From Molanna angustata (lineage: Eukaryota > Arthropoda > Insecta > Trichoptera > Molannidae): a stretch of 64,000 nt of DNA. The notes under the pieces were generated by a model. It did no database searches and had not been told where the DNA came from. It saw only the letters and a program-made list of their open reading frames with translations. The stretch is from positions 10,057,299 to 10,121,298 of the forward strand of contig OY754978.1 in the NCBI GenBank assembly GCA_963576475.1. The letters are read 5' to 3'. Of this stretch, positions 12,435-25,199 are shown one piece after another; position 1 is the stretch's first letter, and the number at the start of each line of letters is the position of its first letter. The translations under genes and the position numbers were made by a program.

Positions 12435-13570
12435 AAGTAAATAAATAATGAACGCTCGCAACGTATGGTAAACTAATTTAGTTTTAGTATTCTACAATTT
12501 TGTCACGCGATGGTGAGCTGACGAACGTTCGACACGTTATGATGCTGGTCACTGCCAAACTAAACTAGCAAGCTATATTTTTTTCATGCAATGAAGCGAT
12601 TCGCGAAACGACGGCGATTACGCGAAGCATGCGTTTTAAAATATCGTTACAATTTTAGCAGCATACGAATTATTACATAGCGCTCGTTATTTGTATTGTG
12701 TTCATAACAAGCTATATTTATCTGCTATCGTTATTTTTAGCAACAGCAGCTATAGTAGTCATTTCTTCTGCCTGTCTTACCTAGAATGGAACTTTTGATG
12801 GTCGGATATTTCTTTGCGTAGAACAAAGACTTTTGCTCATCAGAATTTCGAAACGTAAAAACTTGAAACGTAAAAACTAAATAACTACTTTATTTATCTG
12901 TAATTTAAATACAACTTACATCTCGAAAATCGATAAAATATTCTCTCTACATTATGTGTTCATAAGCTAAAAACATACGCGGGAAACGTATGATGGCCTT
13001 TGACGTTTGGACATTAATGAAGTTCTTAATATGCTTATTGCCTAAATAATGGTAAATATTATATTACTGAGAGCTAAAAGTGGGGGAACAAATAATACTG
13101 TACTTCATTGTAAACGCGTACTTAATAAAATTCACTTGTGTTTCGCCGTGCGAAATTTAATCACTTATTTCTCTTTTTTTTCGCGTGGGACGAAAACAAA
13201 TACCTCAGTAGGCATTTGTTTTCGTTTGTACATTTAGGGACCGCACAACACTTATGCACTTTTGAATTGATTATAAATACACAAATCGTCTTAGAACACA
13301 TATATTACATATAGTAGTGATATGCAGTTTACGATACCGTGACGTCACCGTCAGGGTCGGCAGCCGCCATGATACTACAAGCGTTTTTTGGCGTAAATAT
13401 CAAATTTGATTTTAAAATGGCGATTTTTGCTACTAAACCTTTATTTTATGTAGAAATGTATATATATTTGAAAACAGTGAATGCGTAAAAACATCGTGAG
13501 ATAGTTTTTCAAAATTAGTCATCATGCCCATTGTCACTTTAAAAATTATCTTTAATTTGTCTGTGAAATA
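12435..13570. other. No gene recognised
   Basis: AT-rich sequence to the right of the Gypsy insertion. 'ccgtgacgtcaccg' near 13340 and 'gccgccatgatac' near 13364 resemble the interspersed repeat at 2850-2915 and 3480-3540. I see no coding frame, RNA gene or clear transposon end. Confidence 0.5.
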
Positions 13571-13574
13571 AATT

Positions 13575-14215
13575 ATATGTATTTTACAAGATCCTGAGAA
13601 GAACAAAAATCCTGATATACAAAACTCTTCTCAGACCTGTCGTTGAATTTGAAGCTGAGTTTTAACAAAAAGAGACGAAAATAGCCTTAGATTTTTGGCC
13701 CAGTAACGATAAAAGACTTTGGAGGATTCGATATAATCTCGAACTACATGACGAATATTGTAAAACAGTTTTCAATCTGTCGATTGATGCGGCTTCCAAA
13801 CTGTGGAATTCCATAATAATTATGATAAATATGAACACATATATAATATATTCCACAACGAATTCATTTGACTTCCGACGACCATTTTGCCTTGTAAGCC
13901 GAAACGGTCGTCGGAAATCAAATAAATTCGTTGTGGAATATTATGTGTGTTCATATTTATCATAATTATTGTAAAACTTATAAAAGTACGCTGACTGCAG
14001 TGGTTGGGAAATGTCAGCCGGCCGAATGATGATCGTATACCCAAAAATATTATTTACACCAATCCAGAGGACGGAAGAAGTAGAAGCAGACCCAAGCTAA
14101 TTATGACATAAGAACGATCGAAATAGCAATCTGTAGGAGAACGGACAGGGAGGACAGGGACGGCTGGAGAAGGATTCTGTAGGAGGCCAGGACCCACACA
14201 GTGCTGTAGCGCCAA
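13575..14215 (+). pseudogene. LINE ORF2 C-terminal remnant, interrupted by a fold-back
   Basis: The + strand shows decayed fragments of a LINE C-terminal domain: KILIYKTLLRPVVEFEAEF-like coding with frame changes near 13590-13660, then RRLWRIRYNLELHDE. After an inserted palindrome there is VRWLQWLGNVSRPNDDRIPK near 14000-14040, followed by PEDGRSRSRPKL and the typical GW..I..EARTH ending near 14200. Several frameshifts and stops make it a dead copy. It lies just downstream of the host gene. Confidence 0.6.
13818..13967. mobile_element. Fold-back element in a LINE remnant
   Basis: Arms 13818-13883 and 13906-13967 are near-perfect inverted complements around a 22-bp spacer. The arms carry ACTTCCGACGACC and GGTCGTCGGAAAT at the inner ends. 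It splits a LINE C-terminal fragment, so it is a separate, later insertion. It has no coding capacity. Confidence 0.75.
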
Positions 14216-14663
14216 TAATGATTATGAATTATAAAATAAAAATAGCAGTTGGTAATTTTTTCTTTTTTATTTAAAGAAAGGCAGTAAAAAATATACAAGT
14301 AATATACAAAAGAACACTTTATAATCACATGTATTTCGTAAAACAGTGTTAAAAGTTTACGATGAAAATATTAAATTAAATGACTGTTTGAGTATTTGGC
14401 TAAAGAAACATTCACTAGATCTTGTAGGTAAATGGGAAGACAATGAATAACATTTCTAGTACTCGAAGAACGTTGAACACAATACTTTCAAGTGTTAATT
14501 ATAATAATAATATTTTACAATACTAAATGGTTTTAAAGAGACATTATGGCCCAGTTTCCGACCCCGGCCACAACTTCAGATAACTTTAGTTTTGGTGTAA
14601 AGTTTGATGAAATCGTTGGAAGCAGGAAATGAAGATGCCGCAATGGATCCTTCGTTTGATGGT

Positions 14664-17401
14664 TTACCAGTAGCTGTAGCTTCTGTAGTAGGGGTAGCCT
14701 CCCCATCCGCCATATCCGCCATATCCGCCGTATCCACCGTATCCACCGTAGCCACCGTAGCCTCCGTATCCTCCCCATGAGCTGTAGTATCTGAAAGGAA
14801 TGAAACAGTATGATTAGTATCTTTTTTTTAGTATCTTTCTCCATCTGTGAAGAATATCCTTCAGTTCTTCAATCACGGAGCCAGATGAGATGACAGCAGC
14901 CTCGAGAAATTGTTTGTTGTAGGAGGAGTCGAAGGAAGGATAGGACAATCTCCAAAAGATGTACTGATCAAATCAAGGCTGCTACGGAACATCGTAATGA
15001 GGAGACAGCGACACAGAAAGAGAGAGAGAGTGTCTTTTAAAATTGTCAAACAATCTCCACCTTCACTGTAGACATGTCAAACTCGGTCGATCTACTAAAA
15101 AATTGTTTAAATGAATAAGACGAAAATTGATACAGTTGATAAACCAAAGTTTTGAAACACGATGGACGATTCAGAATAAAAAAAACGACTGGGTTGATGA
15201 AATCCATTTGTAATAGTAATTAAACTTCTAATTTTGGGCTGACCCGAAGATATATTTTTTTCTCCAATAATTGAAAATCCAAATATTGAACACAGTTTTA
15301 TACAGCCAATATATATTGTATACTTAGGCTGGGTTGTTTCAACAAAAGTATCGGTAATAGTAAAATACTTTGATTTCCTAAAATTGTTCAAAATTGAGTC
15401 ATATGGCAGCATTAAATTTCAATGAAAATACCAAAAGTAAATCAAAGTATTTTAACTATACTTTTACTTTAATATTTGTTCGATAAACACAGCCTTTGGT
15501 ACTTGAGAACTTGCGTGAGAGCGTATTGAAAGATTTGATAGAAGAATTAAATAACTGTCAACAAAAAAGCATGGAAAATTAATCAGCTGTAAGTTTATGT
15601 ATTTGTCATCAATATGTAATTGATGTACAGAAGACACAATATTTGACAGTGGGTACGTAATGAGTCTTGCAAAGAAAACCACCAAGACCAAGCTCTCGAC
15701 TCGTTTAGAAATGGATGTAAAATATCTGATTTACATAATATTGCGAAATTGTAAATTTTCATTACCACATAGTAGTGGACAGCATAATCATGTAACACGT
15801 GAATCTCTATAGCTTAATTACGCTGATGACCTTAAATCCTTTTAAAGCGGAATTCGTTGGAATATTTATGATATTGAACCAATCTTCGAGACTCAGATCA
15901 CCATTGATCACCAGATGCAACACTTATGGTTTAATCGTCGATTATGAATAAATATTTTTGAAGATGTAGGTACAACAACATTTTACGCAGCAACGAAAGT
16001 ATGAAAAAGTTGGTTGACCCGCCAAGGCAAGCGACTGGTATTTCATCCTACAAAGATCCACCTATCGAAAGGGGATAAAGCTCATCAGTACCAACATTAC
16101 TACTCAATTATCATTTATTTTACATTACACCGACCTGTTTTGTGTAAGCTACTTTAGAAAATAAATAGCTTATTGAATTTACGATGTTTTGACGTTGCGT
16201 CTTGGACGGAGTTCTCCAGTTGTAAATAAATACAAGGAAACATTTCTCGCAACCTGACCTTCAAAGTTATTAGTTTAACCGAACCCAAGATAATACAATG
16301 ACAACAAATATTTCAGTCAACAAAAACACATTGTTGTGAAGATATGGTAAAAATCTTGTAAACAATGGATAATCTACATATTGTACAAAATATTTTGTTT
16401 AATATGAAATCTACACTAGTGAATAGGTTTGATATTTCACTAAAATGGAAAAAAATGTATGACACTTATTGATTACATAATAGAAACAAATATATATTAA
16501 CTTTTAAACACAAAATTTTAATTTTGAGAATTGAGGACTTTCCTGTGATGTTTCGGGATTTGGTTAAAAATCATCTACTTATATCCAAATCATGAAAACT
16601 TCTTAATACCTATTTTATATTTATATAATTCGTAAAAAAAATCTCTTGCCTAAATTTATTTATTCGCTCTTGAAAATCAAACCTAGCACCTGCGCATAAA
16701 GGTTAACTTGCCCGTAGCAGATGCTCCGGGTAGCACAAGACAGAGTAGGAATCGCCAGAGTGATTGCCAACGTCAGGCGTTCATGACCAGAAGAAGATGA
16801 ACTAATAATCGGTTATTAATATTCCGTCACATCTCACAATTTTGCTGTCATGTGATGTTTAATCATTAACGAGGGATCGTTGGTCGCCAAATTCTTATGC
16901 CGTATAGTGAAACTGAAAGTAAGTGAAATGGCAATGGGCGGGTCATGTGTCAAAACAGAAAACAGAGAGACGGACATCCAGAGTTCTGAGGTTCAGGCCG
17001 TGAGGAAATAGAAGAACGGAGGGACGCCCTTAGAAAATATGGTCAGATGACCTCATCCCCATTGCAGGAACAGGGTGGTCAAGAAAGGATTGAAACAGGG
17101 AAAAGTCTCTAGATGCCTACGTCTAGCAGTGGAGGGAAGGCTAAGAAAGTATAACAAAAATAAGGCATGACGATATTATATAAAATGATCCTTACGGGCT
17201 GTAGCTTCTGTAGTAGATGGGTCTGTAGTAGCCACCCCATCCCCAGCCGGATTCATCAGTCTTCAGGTCATCAGCTGGCTTTTGGTCTCCATCTTCCACG
17301 GGAGATGCCTCCACAGCAACTCTTTCTTCTTTCTTCTCCTCGATGGGCACAGCACTCACCACCGCAATGAACAGGAAAATAGACAACAACGCTAGCTTCA
17401 T
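14664..17401 (-). CDS. Small secreted Gly/Tyr-rich cuticle-like protein (two coding exons)
   Basis: Coding exon 1 is 17401-17196 (206 bp) and exon 2 is 14790-14664 (127 bp); together 333 bp, 110 residues plus stop. Residues 1-17 are a signal peptide (MKLALLSIFLFIAVVSA), then an acidic/basic linker (IEEKKEERVAVE), then GWGWGGYYRPIYYRSYSP. After the splice comes an array of GGY repeats ending GGYPYYRSYSYW. Both exons share the YYRSYS motif. The phase fits exactly: exon 1 ends in CC, exon 2 begins with A, making one Pro codon. The acceptor has TACTAAT and a pyrimidine tract. A good acceptor (CTCTTACAG) abuts the ATG, implying an unseen 5' UTR exon. The product is probably extracellular matrix or cuticle; the exact family is not known to me. 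Confidence 0.8.
14791..17195 (-). other. Intron of the Gly/Tyr-rich gene
   Basis: Donor GTAAGG is at 17195-17190. The acceptor TTCCTTTCAG ends at 14791 and the branch-point match TACTAATC is about 25 bp upstream (near 14811-14819). It is a phase 2 intron of 2405 bp. It hosts a LINE tail on the opposite strand at 16890-17155 and is otherwise AT-rich without recognised content. The TAA inside the donor is in frame with exon 1, so an unspliced transcript would make a 69-residue protein ending YRSYSP. Confidence 0.75.
16890..17155 (+). pseudogene. LINE ORF2 C-terminal tail
   Basis: The + strand translates, with frame breaks, as KLKWQWAGHVSKQKTERRTS, a VLRFRP segment, RWSDDLIPIAGTGWSRKD and ending LDAYVQQWREG. 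This is a common C-terminus of one LINE type in insects. Only the last 90 or so codons remain. It is inserted in the host-gene intron, antisense to the gene. Confidence 0.7.
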
Positions 17402-20400
17402 CTGTAAGAGGTACAAAATTCAGTACAAAATGAAACCAATTAGCACTCGAGGGGATCATGTCTTTATGAGATTTGTTTATTTAATTAATATGCATAACAA
17501 AGTGCACAAACGCGGATTTGTTGCTATCAGGCAATCGTTTTCAACCAACTCAAGCAAAATAAAGCATGAAATCAATTTATTTATTAAAAAATGTTGTATT
17601 GAATTTATTAAAAAAAATATCGCAACAAAAGATTATAAAAATAAGACGATAATATTATGTAGGTTCTTATCTTCATATTATATAAGTCTTTGTCATATTT
17701 TATTCTATATGATTTGCCAAATTATCTTTTAAATATCATTAGAATTTGAGACAAAGCTTTAATTAAATCATTGCTACTATCTTAGTATGTAGGTATAATC
17801 TACACATTATTTCTACCACAATATTGTTATTGTGCAAATAATTTTCAACATACATAATTTATTGGATGTCTTTTGCAGTTTCCTGTCATACGATGCGTAA
17901 TGCATAACCTGTGATGTATGTGTTAATATTATTGAAAAAATAATATTTAACAATTGAGATGTAATGTATTGTTTATGTTTTAACTATTTTTGTAAAGCCT
18001 TATGCGGAATACGAAAAGAATGGTAATGATTTCTTCCATGCTTTTCTATGGATATTCAGTGATCATATTTTTTACCCTAGTTGATTTATAGTTATGAGTG
18101 AACGAAAAAGAAGAGTAGGTATCAAACATCTAAATCTTTCACAGTGATATATCAAAAACACTAATAGGTATGGGATTATTGAATATGTGGCCGAAGTTTC
18201 GAACTTTATAATGGAATGATCTAGCGGAAAAATTGGTCAGGATACAATAAAGATAACCCAAGATAAAATATGTATTTATTTGTCTTTTTATTTAAATTCG
18301 TATTTCAATAAATTTATGTGATGAATTGTAACAGAATTTTACACAATGTTTCGGTGCGGGATGTAAATAAGTACATTATTCAAGCATTTGGTTATAAAGG
18401 ATATTAAATAACATGGATTCATCAAATACCAAGTATATAAAAAATCACATATATGGTAATTAAGGATATAAAAAACACGCATTTGGTAACCAAGAATTTT
18501 TAAACCACGCATATGGTAAAAAGAGGACATTAATATACGCATCATGACTTATATGTTATTTCGTTCTTGAATTATTCAACTCGGTTATTATACATCGCCC
18601 ATCTTATAGTTATAATTAAGTTTATACTTGGGTATGGTCATTTAGCATGTAATAGCCATTCTTGGACATCATTCATGACTTAAATGGTCATGTTGAAATT
18701 TCCATGTCACGTACATGACTTTATTTGGTCAAAGTACATACAACAAATGCTCACATCGACGATTATTTTACCAAGTATGCACATGGCAAAACTACTCACC
18801 ATACGCGTGTACCTATATGTATAATGTACACACATCGAAAAAATAGCAAATATGGATGGATTTCTTGACAAGATATCTTACAATAAAATAAAGGTAGGTA
18901 TCGACATATATTTTCAATTTTGTATATCAGATATTTATTTATCAACACCAATTTAAATAAACTGTATAAAAGGTGTTCATTTTGAATTATTTGAAAGATT
19001 ATCAAACTTGCACGTTGAAGTAATTAAATTATGTTGATAAATATGAATAATTAAGCAAACTTTTGAATAATTAATATTTGGATAGGAAATAAATTTGTAA
19101 TTTTATTTTGAAATAATTTATTATGCTGTTTTGGTGAATTAATTTTCATAAATTTACCCATCCTAACCACAATTATCAAATATATGGAAGTTTACAATAC
19201 GAGTACATAATGTAAACATTTTAACTGTTAAAGTAAGATATATTTACTAAATTGTATATTTTTGCTAACCTAATACTCAAATTGTTATGATTTATAAAGG
19301 TATATAATGCATTTAAATAAATAACTAAGAAATTAAACAAACCGATGAAAAAATCGAATATGTAGCTACAAATTTAAGATTGAATATCTCAATAACACGC
19401 AAAAAACATGCATATTAGGTTATTCATAATGAAGTTTATTTAACAATATCAAGGTATAATAAATCTATATTAATATATACGTTGATATCATTAAAAACAT
19501 GTTTCTGTAATTTGAATGATAAAAAGAAATCAAATAAATAAACACACAGACATATCAACCTTCAATTAATTTACTATTAGGTGTAATATGAATGTTGAAT
19601 GTCGTTTATAGTTTCCTTATATTTAATAACATTATTTTAACTCACGTGACGTGCTTTTTGATTTTTTATTACCAGTTTTATAATAATATTGATCAACCAT
19701 TGCGAAAACATTACTGTGAGAGTAACATCTTTATTTTAAATTGTTGTCATCGCAAAAAAAGATACCTATCTCATAATGAGTATGCTAAACTAATTGATTT
19801 TTATACCGTCAAATATTTGCAAATTGAGGCATTAGCCAAATTGGCTCGTTGTTTTTATTCAAATTTTAGAAAATTTCCTGATTGAACTGGTCAAGATTTC
19901 TGATTGGGTCAATTTCAATAGTCGAAATATGGACTTTTTTACTGCCTTTGCGCAATGTGAAATGTCTAATGTTTTATTAATGAAGGTTTTGTAGGCACAC
20001 GGAAAATATAATCATTTTTTTAGCGGTACTTGCCCAATAATTAAAGATGTGTTTCAAAACTGTTACAAATGATTGCATAATTATTATATGTAATGGTAAT
20101 ATGTCGTTTGTCAACACTATTTTAAATTCACAATACATACGAGTATTGACTATGTATACGTTAACATCTGGGAAAATGTAAAGAATCTTCTGTACCTACA
20201 ACATTCTTCTGTCTTCTCACGTGCCTAGGGTTCCTGCAGACTTCAGATTGTATCAGTTTTCTAAGAGTTGACATGTTTGAAAGTTTATCTGAATTTAATG
20301 GTTTATATCTTAGTACCTACTTAGTAATGGTTTAGTACCTACGTTAAATTTATAGAAAGAGTGAAAACAATGCCATGCATTTAACACACAAAAAACCTAT

Positions 20401-21165
20401 TATCTATTGTTTTCATAAATTATTAAGAAAGCGTTCATTAACTAGTTTAATTTTGGTTAATTTATTGATATATTTTATACATAAACGAAAATATTTATTT
20501 ATTAAGAGGACATATATCTAACGCTAAATCTAGTGACTGAAAACATGATATATTAAAACCGCCTAATGCACTATTAAGTCACGCGTTAGTAAGGGTAACT
20601 ATCGCGTGCGTTGATACGAGATTTGAATTATCGGAAACTCAAAATTTATCGATTTTTTGCAATATAAGAACAAACCTTAGTTAAAATGAAAAAAACTTTC
20701 GGTCATTTAGTTTGATATAAACATTTAAAGGCGATTGCAAAAAAATAAACATCAAATTCAAATATTATTTTTTCATTATCAATTTCTAGTTAAAAATTTA
20801 CGATTATATATTCAGTCACACTCAAAAATTGCTAATACGGGCGATAATGATTGAATAATTTATTTTTATTAACGGAAACATAATAATTTCATTTAAATAA
20901 TCGTATATTTCATCATTGATCATATAACGAGATGAAAAGATGCCTACTTTTGAATTAATGATTTCCCTTAATTTGAATATTTAAAGATCCATTAAAATCT
21001 TTTGAGTTTAATTTTATCTAGATTTGATCGTCTTTATAGTCTATTGTGTTCTGTATGGTCATTTAAATAATTTAATTGAGTCTGCATTTAAATTGTTTTT
21101 TTTAATGGCGATTTTTTTCTGCGTGAAGTCATAAGAATAAATATAATATATATGATCATATTGAG
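17402..21165. other. Upstream region of the host gene; no further gene recognised
   Basis: AT-rich sequence that should hold the 5' UTR exon and promoter of the Gly/Tyr-rich gene on the minus strand. I could not pick a TATA box or donor with confidence. Short open frames (17343-17732 +, 19592-19885 +, 18339-18545 -) have AT-biased composition and no recognisable domain. A loose degenerate repeat of the type 'aNNcacgcatatggtaa' occurs around 18440-18530. Confidence 0.4.
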
Positions 21166-21169
21166 ATCG

Positions 21170-21720
21170 CATAGAAGGGTTTGTAGAAGACGATGTACGA
21201 TAGAATAAAAAAATGAAGACACTAGGAAAGGATGTTATATGAAGAAATATGTCATTTATAGAATGAAGGTGAACACTTTGAGATGGTATGGCCACTTGGG
21301 AAGAATTCAACAAAGAAATGCTGTCGACGAAAATAAACAAGGCTGACAGGAATGGAACAAAGGGTCGCCCACGAAAGGGATGCCACGTGAACGACCATGT
21401 GAAAGGCATATGAACGACCATGTGAATAATGTGAACGACCATGTGAATACTGTGAACGACCATTTGAATAATATGAACGACCATGTGAACGACCATGTGG
21501 ATCATGTGAGTAATGTGAACGACCATGTGAATCATGTGAACGACCATGTGGATCATGTGAGTAATGTGAACGACCATGTGAATCATGTGAACGACCATAT
21601 GAATCATGTGAACGACCATGTGAATCATGTGAACGACATTCTGAAAGTGGCAAATCTTGAAAAAAAGACGAACATAATATGATAATGAGGCTATGAATGC
21701 GAATCACGACAGAATAATGT
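21170..21720 (+). pseudogene. LINE tail with internal minisatellite
   Basis: This is the same family as 23531-23945 and 28905-29315. It shows RNENIRKE-like and HFEMVWPLG/LRWYGHLGRI-like coding, then KGCHVNDHV. The normal GWHDHVNDIL motif is replaced by a long array of DHVN-type repeats before resuming at DILK near 21645. It is pseudogenised by frameshifts upstream, although the array itself is open in the coding frame. Confidence 0.65.
21400..21645 (+). repeat. 21-bp minisatellite derived from a LINE coding motif
   Basis: About eleven units of GTGAACGACCATGTGAATCA-type sequence, mostly 21 bp with some 12-bp variants, so the frame is kept. The translation is VNDHVNH repeated. The unit is the codon string for the HDHVND motif of the surrounding LINE C-terminus. 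Confidence 0.85.
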
Positions 21721-21825
21721 GGTGTTTGCTTATATTTGCCTACTATGTGATGGGCAATGTAAAATTAAAAAAAAATGTTAAATCGTGGAGAGCAAAATAC
21801 TTTGTATTTTTTTTTAAAGAATGAT

Positions 21826-21985
21826 TGTTTTCGAACAAGTACGTAGACATCCTCATACATTCCCTAAATTAAGCATATATGCTTATGTCATAGGTGAACG
21901 AAAACGGTCGTGGTAGGAATTGAACTCGCGATCACTGGATTACTAACCCAGCGCGATATCTGCTCTGCCACAACTTATTTATATA
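21826..21985 (-). mobile_element. tRNA-derived SINE (family S1)
   Basis: Minus strand: head with A-box-like GTGGCAGAGCAG, 'gcgctgggttagtaatccagtg', B-box-like GAGTTCAATTCC, then the body 'cgttttcgttcacctatg' with 'agcatatatgc', 'tagggaatgta' and a tail near 'acttgttcg'. Other S1 copies are at 26690, 27119, 32010 and 37173. This is an old copy with several substitutions. Confidence 0.75.
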
Positions 21986-23530
21986 TATTTAAATTAAGCA
22001 ACTTAAGCACCTATGCATTGGTATGATTTAGTCTTAAGTATATAGTTAATTTTGTACAGACTCATCGTTATATGAGATTTACATAAAATAAGCTTAAAAA
22101 AGACATATAATATAAAGCAGACGAATAAATAAAAAAATAAACATAATTACAATCAAAATGTCCCCGAAAAGGTCTTCATAACATTGCTTTTATGCGGTAT
22201 TTATAATCGCTATTAATAACCGGTTTCGTATGTAAATTTTTAAAATATCTTTGACCTTAAATGTGACATTATGTATATACCTGCTATTTATCACCGGACA
22301 TAACGATTCGATATTTAATATAGAACAATTTTGATATTTTATTAGTATATTTATATTATATGTTTCTATTTTTTTTTTTTAATTATCAAACGAAAAGATA
22401 CTCTATACGAAAAGATCACTATAAAAGAAAAGATAAAAATGAAGCGATTGTCTTTTAAAGAAATGAAATAAAATTCACTCAACCCAAACTACACAACAGA
22501 CTAGACGGACTAGACAAATCAACATACAATACCTAAAACAAATTATATTTTGACAAAGAAATTTTTAATTCCTGGGAGTCAAGGTTTATTCGCATTGTAT
22601 TTGAAAAAGGCTATAAACATAAATGTAATTAAAAATGGGTGAAAAATATAGACAAAATACACGCCCACTAAAATAATAAGCATATATAAACACAGGGATT
22701 ATCTCTAGCATATTGGAGAACAAAAACACTAACTGAAAACAAAATGTAAGATTGTTGATGATATTGATATGGGCTATATATGTATGTGTATCCTTCCATT
22801 GTCTCTGTTTTAAATGTATTATTATTAATTTTATTATTGTTATCAAACCTCATATAAAAACCCATTATTAATAAAATAAATAAATAATAAAATAATGAAA
22901 TATTTCAGTACCGCTTTTCACCTAGTAAAGCAGTTCACGTTCGCAGCTACTTTGCATTATATATACATTGTATTGTATCTTCATAGATGTATAAAAACTG
23001 TAATAAATGATATTTTACAATTTAAAAAAACCGTAGGAGGTTCAATTCAGTATGGTTTTTACCTTATAACTTTGATATTATTTGCGAGGATACGAAAATT
23101 ATTTGTATTGGATGGGGCAAATGTAATGGCAATAATAAAAAATAATTAAATTCGAAATCAGTGATAGATCGTATACCGTGTGACATAAAAAATGGGTGTG
23201 TGTCAAAACGTTAATTTTCCTCGCGATTCTATTTTATTTCGCGTTTATTATTAGTTATTTGAATTTGTATTTTAGTATGACCGTTCGTTGACCTTAGTGT
23301 CTCCTCACTAGACACGACTGACGCTAACAAATACCTACTGTGATGACACTATCAATTATTACCTGACGCTTTTGACGAAAATCGTCGATATCACCGAGTT
23401 TTGGGCAAAATATTTCGTTTATTAATTACACGTTTAGCACTACCGTATGACAAGATGCTGTCTGACATGAAATTGGATGTTCCAATAAAACCTACAATAT
23501 ATTCTAACAATGAAAAAGTGGCGATTTTTA
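21986..23530. other. No gene recognised
   Basis: AT-rich. The open frames at 22586-22846 (-) and 22895-23149 (+) have no domain or codon bias that I trust. Confidence 0.4.
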
Positions 23531-23945
23531 GATGAATACATACATACATACCATTACGCCATGTCCCTTACGGGGTAGGCAGAGAGAACCGAACGCCATA
23601 TCTTTCTATCCTGGCACACATTCATCGCCTCGTCAACATTCATTCATCGTCTCATACATGTTCGTCTATTGTACATGCTTCTAACATTTCCTTCTTTCAG
23701 AATATCGTTCACATGGTCGTGCCATCCCTTTCTTGGGCGGCCCCGGCCTCTCAATCCATTCCTATCCGCATTGTATATTTTCTTCGTCAGGCGTTCCTCA
23801 TTCATTCTACCCATGTGGCCAAACCATCTCAGTGTGTTCACTTTCATTCTATTAATGATATCTTTCTTCATCTTACATTCTTTCCTTATGTTCTCATTTC
23901 TTACCCTGTCATACATCGTTCTATTGCAGATAGATGAATACAGGC
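23531..23945 (-). pseudogene. LINE ORF2 C-terminal tail with 3' end
   Basis: Minus strand, frame open for about 100 codons: TMYDRVRNENIRKECKMKKD, VNTLRWFGHMGRMNEERLTK, GRGRPRKGWHDHVNDILKEG. The 3' UTR includes 'ctctctgcctaccccgtaag' and a GTATGTATGTAT microsatellite at the terminus (23531-23550). Among the three copies of this family here it is the best preserved. It is 5' truncated, with no RT core. Confidence 0.8.
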
Positions 23946-24889
23946 TCAAAATAACAAGAAAAAAAACTAATCAACAATTTAATAAATAAGCAAAATGAAT
24001 TAACACTGATTGTAGATTTTAACAACGGGTTCTCGAACTGACAAAACTCTATATTAGTTTGATGATGGAACGGACAGCTCCGAAAGCTGAAATCCACAAC
24101 CGATATGATGAAGAAATCAAAACAATAGAATAACAAAAATGAAATTATTAAAAATTGTTTTATGGTAATCAAACATTGTGTTCATTTTTTTACTAATCAA
24201 TCATTGTGTTTATTAACAAATAACAAGTTTGATATTTATCAAACATTGTGTTCATTTACAATTAAGTGAATTAAATAAAGTTCTTCTTCTTCTTTGCAAT
24301 GCACGTTGTTTTTATCAGAAATTGGTACCTACTTCTACAAAAAGGATTAATTAAACTTGACGAGGTTTAAAAACATGAAATTACAAAATATTTGAAACTC
24401 GATACAAAAAATGTTGATCTATTAATGCACCTTTTAGGTTTTATAATAGATATTTCCTTTATTGGCAAAAGTAGGTATATTAGGAATCCATATTTATGTT
24501 GGTCAGGTAAGGAAACGTTCATATTTTTATGTTAATTTTCACTATTTTCGTGATAATGAAAACAAAATAAATTTATGTATCTGTATTAATTTGCATATTT
24601 TAAAATATTTTATATAAAAATTATAAGCTGCCCACAACGTTCATAGAATTACAACCATTAACATAATTTAATGTTGTTCATTTTTATACCTTTTTTGAAC
24701 TGTTATTTCTGAATTTATAGAACGAACCAAGTAAAATAGAACAATTTTTATTATTATTTCATTTAATTACTTTATTTTATTTTACATTAATTCTCGGGCA
24801 ACTAACAGGTTCTATGTCAAATATTGATTTAACACGCACTCAATGAAGTTGCCACATTATGGAGACTTAAGATATCAATCGTCTCACAT

Positions 24890-25012
24890 ATACAGACTGA
24901 AAACATAATTAAAAACTGACACGGGATCTTTGGATCCACCGGGAATCGAACACAGGATCTTTGGATCCGCAGTCAGATACCTTACCAACTGAGCTACGAA
25001 AGCGTATACTAT
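24890..25012 (-). mobile_element. tRNA-headed SINE (family S2) or tRNA pseudogene
   Basis: Minus strand: TTCGTAGCTCAGTTGGTAAG is a good A box, and TGTTCGATTCCCGG is a near-consensus B box. The 5' and 3' acceptor arms do not pair, and a GGATCCAAAGATCC block is duplicated within it, so it is not a functional tRNA. The body continues towards 'ttttcagtctgtat' and 'gtctccataatg'. Confidence 0.65.
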
Positions 25013-25199
25013 TTCTATTTTTCATAATAAAAATAACATTGAATTAAATCAATTATACTTTTCTGGTAAATAACAATAATGATTAAGGTGTGATTCTAAA
25101 TCGTTTATATTTAAAGTATAAAAAATATCCGGAAACATATAACAATATTAAGATTGAAACGTTTTTTTTTAATCAATATTTTTGAACTGTGGTTAAAAA

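Noticed and set aside
14533..14844. 103-codon minus-strand frame rich in RRLRWLRW
   Set aside because: It is the wrong frame of the GGY exon and runs through the splice acceptor into the intron.
19592..19885. 97-codon + strand frame
   Set aside because: No domain and AT-rich composition like the surrounding non-coding DNA.
22586..23149. Possible small membrane-protein genes
   Set aside because: Hydrophobic stretches follow from AT-rich codons. No homologue or signal recognised.
24935..25010. A functional tRNA gene
   Set aside because: A and B boxes are good, but the acceptor arms do not pair and a block is duplicated. SINE head or pseudogene is the better reading. The same applies to the other tRNA-like heads.
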